A model generated the notes under the pieces. It was not told the DNA's origin. It did not search any database and saw only the letters and a program-made list of their open reading frames with translations. 64,000 nt of DNA, from assembly GCF_000717025.1 (NCBI RefSeq), contig NZ_JNXG01000002.1, positions 992,001 to 1,056,000 on the forward strand, given 5' to 3'. Of the stretch, positions 28,788 to 35,652 are shown one piece after another. The translations under genes and the position numbers were made by a program. The first letter of the stretch is position 1; the number at the start of each line of letters is the position of its first letter. Origin of the DNA: Streptomyces atroolivaceus (GTDB lineage: Bacteria; Actinomycetota; Actinomycetes; Streptomycetales; Streptomycetaceae).

Positions 28788-29034
28788 ACGGCCCAGACGT
28801 GAGCCGTCTTGAGGTCCCAAGCGGCTTGTCGTCTCACTTGTCGCTTGTCTTGTCTTGTCGCTTGTCGGCCCGCAGGTCAGGCGCGCTATCGGTCGCGTGG
28901 AGTCGTTGATGACGTGCCCCGCGACAAGCGACAAGCTGGAGAGACCGCCCTGCGGGCGGGCGACCCATACGTGCAGTCCTGGGGGTTCGAGCAAGAGGAC
29001 CGTCCGGCCGGCGCATTGGTGAAACGATGTCTAT

Positions 29035-29256
29035 ATGACTCGAAACCCTGGCTTCACCACGTGGTTGAAGGCGCATGCGAAGGATGAGAGCGCCATCGGG
29101 GACTTGGCGCGTGATGTCGCAGCGGATCCGGACTGGCCGAGCCGAAGGCAGCTCAGCGGTCAACGGGAGTACCTGGAAGAGCGCGGTGCAATCCCGGCGG
29201 CGGTGGAGACCCTGGAACGTGCATGGGAACTCTATGAAGCTCGACAGGAGCGATGA
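29035..29256 (+). CDS. YozE SAM-like domain protein
   Basis: A 73-residue protein matching the YozE-like fold: FTTWLKAHAKDESAIGDLARDVAADPDWP, then a YLEERGA segment and a C-terminal helix ETLERAWELYEA. Such small proteins are common cargo in actinobacterial elements; molecular function unknown. Codons include CGA, CCT, TTG and GCA, weaker in GC3 than the chromosome, consistent with acquisition. A promoter must lie among the upstream repeats; no strong Shine-Dalgarno sequence is visible. Confidence 0.8.
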   Translation: MTRNPGFTTWLKAHAKDESAIGDLARDVAADPDWPSRRQLSGQREYLEERGAIPAAVETLERAWELYEARQER

Positions 29257-29468
29257 AGAGACCACCTTGCGCGGGGACGTGGTCTCTCCCTGCGAAGCGT
29301 GCGGCCGGTCTGCGCCTCTGAAGAGCCGTCCAAGAGCTATGCAGGAGAGTCGGTGCTGGGAGCTCCCGAACCCCCCTCCCTGCGTGGCCTCCTTGGAAGG
29401 CTCTTCAGTGGAGAGAGCGGTTCCGGTTCTCTCTTCCTTTAACCCATCCTAGAGATTTGGTGTAAGAC

Positions 29469-29643
29469 AGCGTCCGCAGCGTCCGCAAGGGGTTCGGGAG
29501 GGTGCCTGACCTGCGGGAATGGTGCGGACGCTAAACAAACTGTTTAGCGTCCGTTAGCGTCCGCAGCGTCCGCAAGCCCCCCCACCGCTTAAGAGCATTA
29601 CCGCAGGTCAAGACGGCTCTTAAGGAGGAGACGTGCGGACGCT
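29469..29643. repeat. AGCGTCCGCA iteron block 1
   Basis: Copies at 29469-29478, 29478-29487, 29523-29532 (inverted), 29546-29554 (ending T), 29556-29565, 29565-29574 and 29634-29643 (inverted). It includes a perfect 13-bp inverted repeat CGGACGCTAAACA / TGTTTAGCGTCCG with a 3-bp spacer (29525-29553). A 9-bp inverted repeat CTTAAGAGC / GCTCTTAAG (29588-29624) surrounds a CCGCAGGTCA motif. Confidence 0.85.
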
Positions 29644-29812
29644 GACCTCTCCCTGCCGCATGGTTCTCTCCGGCAGTGAGCATTCCGCTTCCCGCTCACA
29701 AGCAAGAGGAGCACCCCCGGCGGCGCGGCGCGGGGTGCTCCTCTTGCTTGTCCAATGGCTCCCACTTGTAGCACTACAAAAGCTCCCCTCTTTTTCTTAA
29801 GTAGGAGAGGTC

Positions 29813-30030
29813 TGCGTCACCGCGTCACCCCGGTGGCGATAAAGGGGCTTTGACCTGCGGGAAAGCGGGGTGACGCAGAGCCAGAATCGTGCGTCATCGT
29901 GCGTCACCTGCGTCACCTGCGTCACCCCATGACGCGGCCCTGCGTCACCGATGACGCACCCCCGCACGCCTGCGTCACCCTGAAACCGCAGGTCAGGGGG
30001 TTCGGGTGACGTTGATGACGCGGTGACGCA
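29813..30030. repeat. TGCGTCA / TGACGCA iteron block
   Basis: About thirteen GCGTCA or TGACGC units in both orientations, densest at 29889-29935 where they recur every 9-10 bp, i.e. once per helical turn. Related copies appear at the 3' end of the gene at 31831-32424. TGACCTGCGG motifs lie at 29851 and 29986 (inverted). Confidence 0.85.
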
Positions 30031-30195
30031 GAACTCCGGCCCTCGGACAGGTCCCGTACAACCGGGCCCGCACCGCGCCACGGTGCCCCGAGTCGGCCGG
30101 CGGGCTGCGCGCGCTCGCGTAGCGAGCTGCCCAAAGTCGTGCGGCTCGCCGCTCGCTACATCGTCCTTTTTAGCGAGCAGAGCCCCGGATTGCCC

Positions 30196-30231
30196 TGCTA
30201 GACCTAGCACCCCCGGCTGCTAGGTCTAGCA
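30196..30231. repeat. TGCTAGACCTAGCA inverted pair
   Basis: TGCTAGACCTAGCA at 30196-30209 and its exact reverse complement TGCTAGGTCTAGCA at 30218-30231, separated by 8 bp. Degenerate CTAGC units continue to about 30280, just beyond the kinase stop codon. Confidence 0.75.
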
Positions 30232-30290
30232 CCCCCGCTAGCAACCAAAACCCGCCCTGAGCTGCGGCCTAGCGTCTAGCGGCCCTGAAC

Positions 30291-30839
30291 TTATGTCGAT
30301 CCCTCCAGCGCCTTCAGTACGGACGCGGGGTCACCGTCGTAGACGATGTGGGGCTCGTCGGGCTGGGGTGGGACGAATCGGGCCCGGTAGCGGAGCAGGT
30401 CGCTTTCGGCGAAGTAGATCGAGTTCGGGTCCGCCTCGTGCTGCACATTCCGCCTGTTCACGCGCGCCCAGAGTTCTTCGTGACTTGCCTCCAAGTAGAC
30501 GAGCAGTGAGATTGCGCCAGCGTCCGTCGCGATCGTCTGCCATCGAGCCCGGTCGTCCGGCGTCCAGAAGCCATGATCGACCACCACGTTCTGCCCGCCC
30601 TGAAGGATCACTCCCAGCTCTGCGGAGACGTCTTCGAGTACAGGGCGTTCGAGGGTCGGGAAAGTGCCTCGGGGGAAGTCGACGCCGTACACACCGTGTC
30701 GGCGATACATCTCCTCGTCCGGGCACAGCCTGGCGAAGCCGCGAGCCGTGAGCGCTCGGGAGAGAGTCGTCTTGCCTGAGCCAGGAAGCCCTGCCATCAG
30801 TACGCAGAACGGCCGGGCGCTGCTGTCGCTGTCGGTCAC
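30291..30839 (-). CDS. P-loop kinase (zeta-toxin / predicted-kinase AAA_33 type)
   Basis: A 182-residue P-loop protein with Walker A GLPGSGKTTLSRAL near residue 18, then a catalytic-type Asp in FARLCPDEEMYRRHG, VVDHGFWTPDDR and a LID-like RVNRRN segment. This is the pattern of small-molecule or RNA-end kinases and of zeta toxins. GTG at 30839 overlaps the stop of the GntR-family gene (GTGA), so kinase synthesis depends on regulator translation. In an element it may be cargo, a defence or stability function, or a modifying enzyme; the substrate cannot be told. Confidence 0.82.
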   Translation of the reverse strand: MTDSDSSARPFCVLMAGLPGSGKTTLSRALTARGFARLCPDEEMYRRHGVYGVDFPRGTFPTLERPVLEDVSAELGVILQGGQNVVVDHGFWTPDDRARWQTIATDAGAISLLVYLEASHEELWARVNRRNVQHEADPNSIYFAESDLLRYRARFVPPQPDEPHIVYDGDPASVLKALEGST

Positions 30840-31594
30840 TGGGTGACCTCCGATTTCGTCTGCCACGTGCGGCCGGGACTCCCCAGGTCGACGCCGTACT
30901 CCACGACGCTCTCCCCGCTGTCCACGAACCTCGCCGTCATTACAACTACTGCCCCGGTCAGGGCCGTTGCAGGATCCACCTCCAGCAGCGAAGCATCTTC
31001 CGGGGTCAGCAGGCGCGCGGACGCGGTGTCGATCCGATGCGTGATCGGTCGGCCGGTTGCCTGAGCGATGAGCTGGAGTGATGTTCCCCCGGTCAGACGT
31101 TCGCTCTTTGTCAACTGTGGCACCAGCTTCCCGTACTGAGCAGGGATCCAGGAAGTGGAGTGGGCGACGATTCCGTGCCGGTCGCGGTACACGCGGCACC
31201 GCTTGACGACATCCGACCCAGGTTCGATGTCCAGGGCCCTGGCCACGTCGGCAGGCGCCGGCACTACTGAGGCTTGGTGAGAGTCGGACCGTTCTCCAGC
31301 CCCCCAGCTTGATCCGCTGCGGCGCCCCCGGTCCTGACGCTGAGATCCGGAGGACATGGGAGCAGGGCGGTCCAGTACTTCCGTCCCGATTCCGTGGATA
31401 CCCCGGACGAGACCCTCGCTGCGCAGCTTTCGCAACGCCTTCTCGGCGGTCGCGGTACTGACCTGCCACTCCTGCGCGAGGTTCTTGATGCTCGGCAGAA
31501 GTGAGCCCGGCGGCAACTGGCCGGACGTGATCGCCTCGGTGTAGTGCGCGGCGATTTGCGCGTACGGCGCTCGGTTGTCGGCCTGATCCGACAT
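30836..31594 (-). CDS. GntR/HutC family regulator with UTRA domain (KorSA-like)
   Basis: A 252-residue repressor. The N-terminal GntR winged helix is clear: PYAQIAAHYTEAITSGQLPPGSLLPSIKNL and QVSTATAEKALRKLRSEGLV (residues 10-65). The C-terminal part (about 115-245) is a UTRA ligand domain. In pSAM2-like elements, a GntR-type repressor (KorSA) silences replication and transfer genes; this one is divergent from the replication operon across a phased CCCTAGGG array. A similar master role is inferred. Residues 75-105 form a Ser/Arg/Gly-rich linker that is longer than usual. Confidence 0.88.
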   Translation of the reverse strand: MSDQADNRAPYAQIAAHYTEAITSGQLPPGSLLPSIKNLAQEWQVSTATAEKALRKLRSEGLVRGIHGIGTEVLDRPAPMSSGSQRQDRGRRSGSSWGAGERSDSHQASVVPAPADVARALDIEPGSDVVKRCRVYRDRHGIVAHSTSWIPAQYGKLVPQLTKSERLTGGTSLQLIAQATGRPITHRIDTASARLLTPEDASLLEVDPATALTGAVVVMTARFVDSGESVVEYGVDLGSPGRTWQTKSEVTQ

Positions 31595-31626
31595 TCCCTC
31601 AGCTCCCTCGTCTCCGTGGATGACAT

Positions 31627-31674
31627 CCCTAGCGTACCGCTTGACACCCTAGGGTGCCCTAGGGAACCTTAGGG
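31627..31674. promoter_or_regulatory. Phased CCCTAGGG operator array between divergent GntR and replication operons
   Basis: CCCTAG-type half-sites begin at 31627, 31647, 31657 and 31667, so the centres are 10 or 20 bp apart and lie on one face of the helix. Two are perfect CCCTAGGG palindromes (31647-31654, 31657-31664). A TTGACA -35-like hexamer sits at 31641. This is a plausible autoregulatory operator for the GntR protein. Confidence 0.7.
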
Positions 31675-31830
31675 ATGTGCCCGCCGGTCGATTCGATCGA
31701 TCGAAGAGTGCTGTGCCCCGCTGTCTGGGGTGCGAATCCGAAAGAAGTCCTGGTTCGCCCAGGAACAGCAGGGAGCGGCTCCCTACCGCCAAGCAGAACG
31801 CCGCTCCCCGACCCACGAAGGGGTAAGTCC

Positions 31831-32424
31831 ATGATGCCTGGAACCTTGGTGAAGCCGCTTGTCCGGGTGCCGGTCCAGTCCGGCCCGACGGTGCGAGTAC
31901 AGGACCTGACCGGTGCGGAGAGGGCGGTGGCCCTGTACGCGTCGGACATGCCGTCGGGGCGCCGTCGCCACTCATCCGAGCAGGTCCGTGAGTGGATCGT
32001 GCAGGGCGTCGAGCGGTTGGGCGTGGAGGAGATCCGCCGCCGGGGAGAGTTCTTCTACGGACATCGACTGCTGGAGTTGCACGGCCTGGTCACCGCGCAG
32101 ATTCAGCAGCGGCACGAACAGCGGTTCCCGAAGCGGGGCCGCCTGAACGTGGCCGACCAGCAGGCCGCCGACAACGTCTACGGCGACCGCATGAGCGAGG
32201 CGACCAGGCTCCGCAACGGAACCGCTGCCGTCGACGGCGACTGCCCGTGCAGGGGTACGCGCTACATCCCGGCGTTCTACGACGAGGACTGCGGGCCCGT
32301 CGACATGCTGTGCCCGGTCCATGCACGGGCAGAGATCCGGCGCCACCGCGCAGGGTACGGGCAGACCTTTGACCTGCGTGACGACGTGCGTCACACCCCG
32401 CGTCACACCGGGGAGCAGCGTTGA
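31831..32424 (+). CDS. Element-encoded protein of unknown function
   Basis: A 197-residue soluble protein, first gene of a three-gene overlapping operon. ATG at 31831 follows AAGGGG. It has a charged helical middle (EQVREWIVQGVERLGVEEIR; AQIQQRHEQRF) and a Cys-rich C-terminal segment (DGDCPCRG, EDCGPVDMLCPVHARAEI) with C-x-C and a later C-x-x-H, suggesting a small zinc site. The family is not recognised; DNA binding would fit its place before the nuclease and ATPase. Its 3' end contains TGCGTCA-type repeats like those of the non-coding block at 29.8-30.0 kb. Confidence 0.75.
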   Translation: MMPGTLVKPLVRVPVQSGPTVRVQDLTGAERAVALYASDMPSGRRRHSSEQVREWIVQGVERLGVEEIRRRGEFFYGHRLLELHGLVTAQIQQRHEQRFPKRGRLNVADQQAADNVYGDRMSEATRLRNGTAAVDGDCPCRGTRYIPAFYDEDCGPVDMLCPVHARAEIRRHRAGYGQTFDLRDDVRHTPRHTGEQR

Positions 32425-33101
32425 GTACTCGTCACCTGACCGCCTCCCGTCGGCGCCTGCGCAAGGAACAGCTTGCCCGGCGCCACGGGGCCCGGTGCAC
32501 CTACTGCCTGCGGCCGTTCGCTTCTCTGCGGGAGGCGACGCTCGATCACGTCGTGCCGGTGTCCCTCTTCCGGACCTGGGCGGTGGTTCACCTGATGCTC
32601 GCCTGCCGGGCCTGCAACCACGCGAAGGCGGACCGGCTGCCATTGTCCATGGCCCTCCTGCTGGCCTGGTCGACGTCCTCGGACGGGCCGACCGTCCACC
32701 CGGTGGAAGAGGTGGAAGAGCGTGCCGCCCGCCCGGTGTTCACCGCCCCCGGGGACGTGTTCACCCCGATCACCCATCGCGCCCCCGGTCTGGATAGCGG
32801 AAGCGGAAAGCCGCCGGTCGGGTCGGGTGGAAGTCGGGTGGACGTTGGTGGAATCCACCCGGCTTCCACCCCCGGCCACCTCGCATTCTGGCTGCTGCTG
32901 ACCCGACTCGCGCACACTCGCCAGTCGACGGCCGCGCCCCATGAACGGTGCGGTGAACGCCGTGAACAGTCGACCCCTGGCCAGGGGATTCACCGCCGGT
33001 CGGGGAGACGTGCGGTGCGCGTCGGTCGGCTCGAACACCAGCGCCGGACGCCCCGACTGAACACCTGTGAACAGCCGACCGATCGAGGGGTGAGCGCATG
33101 A
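32421..33101 (+). CDS. HNH endonuclease
   Basis: A 226-residue protein starting at TTG inside the previous stop codon. Residues 1-75 form an HNH nuclease with zinc ribbon: RCTYCLRPF, catalytic DHVVPVS, then CRACNHAKADRLP. The remaining 150 residues have no recognised domain, are low in order, and are encoded by DNA full of short repeats (GTGAAC, GGTGGAA). HNH nucleases in mobile elements may nick an origin, assist packaging, or act as homing enzymes. It overlaps the next start (ATGA). Confidence 0.85.
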   Translation: MSTRHLTASRRRLRKEQLARRHGARCTYCLRPFASLREATLDHVVPVSLFRTWAVVHLMLACRACNHAKADRLPLSMALLLAWSTSSDGPTVHPVEEVEERAARPVFTAPGDVFTPITHRAPGLDSGSGKPPVGSGGSRVDVGGIHPASTPGHLAFWLLLTRLAHTRQSTAAPHERCGERREQSTPGQGIHRRSGRRAVRVGRLEHQRRTPRLNTCEQPTDRGVSA

Positions 33102-33225
33102 ACACCAGCACTCAGCACGTGAACGGGCAGGCCCGACCGATCGACCCGACCGGCCCGGCGGACCGACCGGACGTGAACAAGTCCGAACCGGCCGTGAACA
33201 CCGGTCGGCCGACCGTGAACGCCCG
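32735..33225. repeat. GTGAAC repeat family spanning the HNH/ATPase gene junction
   Basis: GTGAAC (or GTTCAC inverted) recurs about a dozen times from 32738 to 33220, often joined to CGGTCGG/CCGACCG elements, e.g. GTGAACACCGGTCGG and CCGACCGTGAACG. It lies in coding DNA: the 3' half of the HNH gene and the first 45 codons of the ATPase gene, both of which encode disordered sequence. Confidence 0.65.
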
Positions 33226-34774
33226 ACGGTCGGGTGGGAAGTCGGGCGGGGACGGGGGCAAGAAGCCGTCGGCAGCGACCCTCTTGGTGGCCCTGGCACG
33301 GGAGCGGTACACGTTCGTCATGTCGACAGACGCACGCCCCTACGCGGTCGCCATCGACGGCCCGAACCTCGCGCTTCCCCTCCGAGGAAAGACCGGCGTA
33401 CGGCAGCGTCTGGCCCGCCTGTATGCCGACACGTTCGACGGGGACGTTGCCTCGCAGTCGGCCCTTGCGGACGCGATGACGGTTCTGGAAGGGATCGCGG
33501 AGGACAACGACCCCGTACCCGTACACCTGCGGGTCGGCTCCACCTCAGACGGGCGGATTGTGGTCGACCTCGGCACCGCCGACGGCCGCGCGGTCGTGGT
33601 GTCCGCCGGCCGCTGGGAGGTCGTGGACCGGGCGCCGGTTCTCTTCCGCCGCTCCGGCGCCATGGCACCCATGCCCGTGCCGGTCCGCAACCCGGACGGT
33701 CTGGCCCGCTTCCACTCCATGCTGAACATGGACGAGAGCGCGTTCCGTCAGATGGCGGCGTGGATGGCGGCGGCCTGGCTGCCCGACATCCCCCACCCGA
33801 TCCTGACGTGCAAGGGCGAGCAGGGCACCGGCAAGTCCATGACGGCTCAGATGGCCATCAACCTCATCGACCCGTCCCCGGCCGCCAGGCGCAGCCAGCC
33901 GCGCGACGAGAAGGCGTGGTCCCGGCAGGCATTCACCTCGTGGGCCCTGTGCCTGGACAACATCAGCACGATCCCCCGATGGCTGTCAGACACCCTGTGC
34001 AAGGCCGTGACCGGGGACGGGGTCGTAGACCGGGCGCTGTTCACCGATGACGACGTGGTGGTGCTCTCCTTCCGCCGGGTGCTGGCCATGACGACCATCG
34101 ACGCCGGAGCTCTCGCGGGGGACCTGGCCGAACGGGTCCTGATGGTGGAGCTGCAGCTCATCGACGGAGCCCGCCGCCGCTCGGAGGAAGAACTCGACGC
34201 GGCGTTCACGGAAGCCCGCCCCGCGGTTCTAGGTGCACTGCTGGACCTGCTGGCCGGGGTCCTGGAAGTGCTCCCCTCGGTGCGACTGGACTCCATGCCG
34301 CGCATGGCCGACTTCGCACGCGTCCTGGCCGCCGTCGACCAGGTCACCGGCTGGCAGACCCTCCCGGACTACCTGGCCGCATCCTCGAACGTCGCCAGCG
34401 ACGCCTTGGAAGGCGATCCCTTCGGATCCGCTGTCGCCGCTTTGGTGGATGAGGCCGGGACGTGGAAGGGCACCGCCGCGCAACTCCTCGAACAGCTCCA
34501 ACCCGCCAGCGGAGTACGACCTCCCGACTGGCCCAAGGACCCGACCCGGGCGAGCGGGAAGGTCAAGCGCCTAGCCCCGCTCCTGCGGTCCATCGGGATC
34601 ACCGTGGACGACACGCAACGTAGTCGGGACCGGACCCGTCACAAGCTCCTCACCCTCACCCGAACCGACCCGGACGAGACGTCAGCGTCCGCACTCTCCG
34701 AGCCCGACCAAGCCCCCCTCTGGCCGGAGGAACCCCCGCCGGACCTGGACAACTTCCCGCCTGACCTGCACTGA
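33098..34774 (+). CDS. Replication-type P-loop ATPase / helicase-like protein of the element
   Basis: A 558-residue protein. The first ~55 residues are disordered. The ATPase domain carries Walker A GEQGTGKSM (Lys at about 246) and Walker B-like ALCLDNIS (Asp about 287), followed by a sensor-like region AMTTIDAGALAGDLAERVL. The last ~100 residues include a possible winged-helix part. The pattern resembles D5/phage-plasmid primase-helicase C-terminal ATPases, without a visible primase (prim-pol) domain. Position upstream of xis and int matches Rep in AICEs. It is coupled by ATGA overlap to the HNH gene. Confidence 0.75.
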   Translation: MNTSTQHVNGQARPIDPTGPADRPDVNKSEPAVNTGRPTVNARRSGGKSGGDGGKKPSAATLLVALARERYTFVMSTDARPYAVAIDGPNLALPLRGKTGVRQRLARLYADTFDGDVASQSALADAMTVLEGIAEDNDPVPVHLRVGSTSDGRIVVDLGTADGRAVVVSAGRWEVVDRAPVLFRRSGAMAPMPVPVRNPDGLARFHSMLNMDESAFRQMAAWMAAAWLPDIPHPILTCKGEQGTGKSMTAQMAINLIDPSPAARRSQPRDEKAWSRQAFTSWALCLDNISTIPRWLSDTLCKAVTGDGVVDRALFTDDDVVVLSFRRVLAMTTIDAGALAGDLAERVLMVELQLIDGARRRSEEELDAAFTEARPAVLGALLDLLAGVLEVLPSVRLDSMPRMADFARVLAAVDQVTGWQTLPDYLAASSNVASDALEGDPFGSAVAALVDEAGTWKGTAAQLLEQLQPASGVRPPDWPKDPTRASGKVKRLAPLLRSIGITVDDTQRSRDRTRHKLLTLTRTDPDETSASALSEPDQAPLWPEEPPPDLDNFPPDLH

Positions 34775-34832
34775 CACGACCGGAACACTTCCGGGCCGGG
34801 CCGCCGAACAGTGGCCCGGACGTGTCACCCGC

Positions 34833-34960
34833 TGCGGACGCTGAAGCCGTCCAGCGTCCGCAGCGTCCGCACCAGCGTCCGCATTTCTCACCTCGACTGA
34901 CCTGCATAAACGTGAAAGTGCGGACGCTGGAACGCTGCGGACGCTGAGTTGCATCAACTC
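34833..34960. repeat. AGCGTCCGCA iteron block 2 and xis promoter region
   Basis: Six copies: 34833-34842 (inverted), 34853-34862, 34862-34871, 34874-34883, 34919-34928 (inverted), 34936-34945 (inverted). The same 10-mer as block 1, 5.3 kb away. A TGACCTGCAT motif lies between the two orientations (34898-34907). A perfect GAGTTG-CAT-CAACTC inverted repeat at 34946-34960 follows, just upstream of the xis gene. Confidence 0.82.
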
Positions 34961-35025
34961 TCTAGTACGGCACCCCGGTACACCCTCCGCGCACCGCACC
35001 CCGGACACGAGGAGTCACCACCGCC

Positions 35026-35247
35026 ATGCCCACCGACCCCCGCGCGACCCTCCGCGCCGGACTCCCGGACCGCTACCTCACCCCCGAAGACCTCGCCGCG
35101 ATGCTCGCCGTCCCGATCGAGACCGTCTACCACTGGCGCAAGCAGCGCATCGGTCCGCCCGGTTTCCGCGTCGGTCGGCACGTCCGCTACGACCCCGCCG
35201 CCGTCCGCGCCTGGGTCGACCAGCAGACCGCCCGCGACACCGCCTGA
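35026..35247 (+). CDS. Excisionase (MerR-like HTH, Xis/AlpA type)
   Basis: A 73-residue winged-helix protein: YLTPEDLAAMLAVPIETVYHWRKQRIGPPGFRVGRHVRYDPAAVRAWVDQQ, the standard Streptomyces Xis/helix-turn-helix_17 pattern, with the W and RVGRHVRY wing conserved. It would bend DNA at att sites and shift the integrase toward excision. A GAGGAG stretch precedes the ATG. It lies 406 bp upstream of int, unusually far: in pSAM2-like elements the two are nearly contiguous. Confidence 0.9.
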   Translation: MPTDPRATLRAGLPDRYLTPEDLAAMLAVPIETVYHWRKQRIGPPGFRVGRHVRYDPAAVRAWVDQQTARDTA

Positions 35248-35652
35248 CCCGCCGGGGTAAAGCCCACCCCCTCTACCCGGGAGCTCCCGGCGACCCGCCC
35301 ACCGAGGCGCCGCCGGAGCTCCGTCCACCCCTTGCCGGTAGAGGGCTCCCTTTACCCCGGTAGAGGGGGAGGTAAGGGCCTCCCACCTGGGAGGTAAGGC
35401 GGGTAAAGGGAGCCTCAGGCAGCCACCTGTACAGGCCGTTTCTCCAGGGAGGCAGAGCCATCCCGCCCAGGGAGGCAGGGAGAACTCCCTCACCGCCTCC
35501 CTGACCCGCCTCCCTCCGCCTGATCAGCGCAAACAGCCGTCAGGGAGGCAGGGAGGCGCCACCCCGCACGCCCAAAAACCCCCTCAGAACAGCGCACCGG
35601 GCGGCACCCGCCCGCCTCCCTGACTCGTACTCACCGAAGGGACTCAGCCCAC
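35248..35652. repeat. Repeat-filled region between xis and int
   Basis: Non-coding 405 bp with two repeat families. First half: GGTAAAG/GGTAGAGGG units and their inverses, including a perfect 14-bp inverted repeat (35344-35357 and 35401-35414) with a 43-bp spacer holding further copies. Second half (35438-35630): repeated CAGGGAGGCAGGGAG units and inverse CCTCCCTG. Both may bind an element protein or form RNA structure that controls int expression. Confidence 0.75.

Larger units (their letters stand above)
28710..29034. repeat. Left-end non-coding region with CTTGTC repeats
   Basis: Gene-free 325 bp. After the arm sites, six CTTGTC units occur between 28825 and 28866, several overlapping or spaced by one base, and two inverted GACAAG units occur at 28923-28935. 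One copy of the dispersed motif CCGCAGGTCA is at 28870-28879. The arrangement looks like a protein-binding array; no coding sequence is supported. Confidence 0.6.
29257..30290. other. Long non-coding iteron region of the element
   Basis: About 1 kb with no credible gene, rich in ordered repeats: AGCGTCCGCA units (29469-29643), TGCGTCA units (29813-30030) and TGCTAG palindromes (30196-30231), each in a separate block. Several copies of TGACCTGCGG are interspersed. The density of direct and inverted repeats next to a replication-type ATPase operon makes it a strong candidate for the element's replication origin and/or partition or control sites. Confidence 0.65.

Noticed and set aside
29797..30210. 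Minus-strand frame in the element's repeat region
   Set aside because: Made of translated TGACGCA repeats (VTQVTQVTH); no start context and no homology pattern.
28825..30280. CRISPR array
   Set aside because: The repeats are 6-14 bases, partly overlapping and in both orientations, with no uniform spacers and no cas genes.
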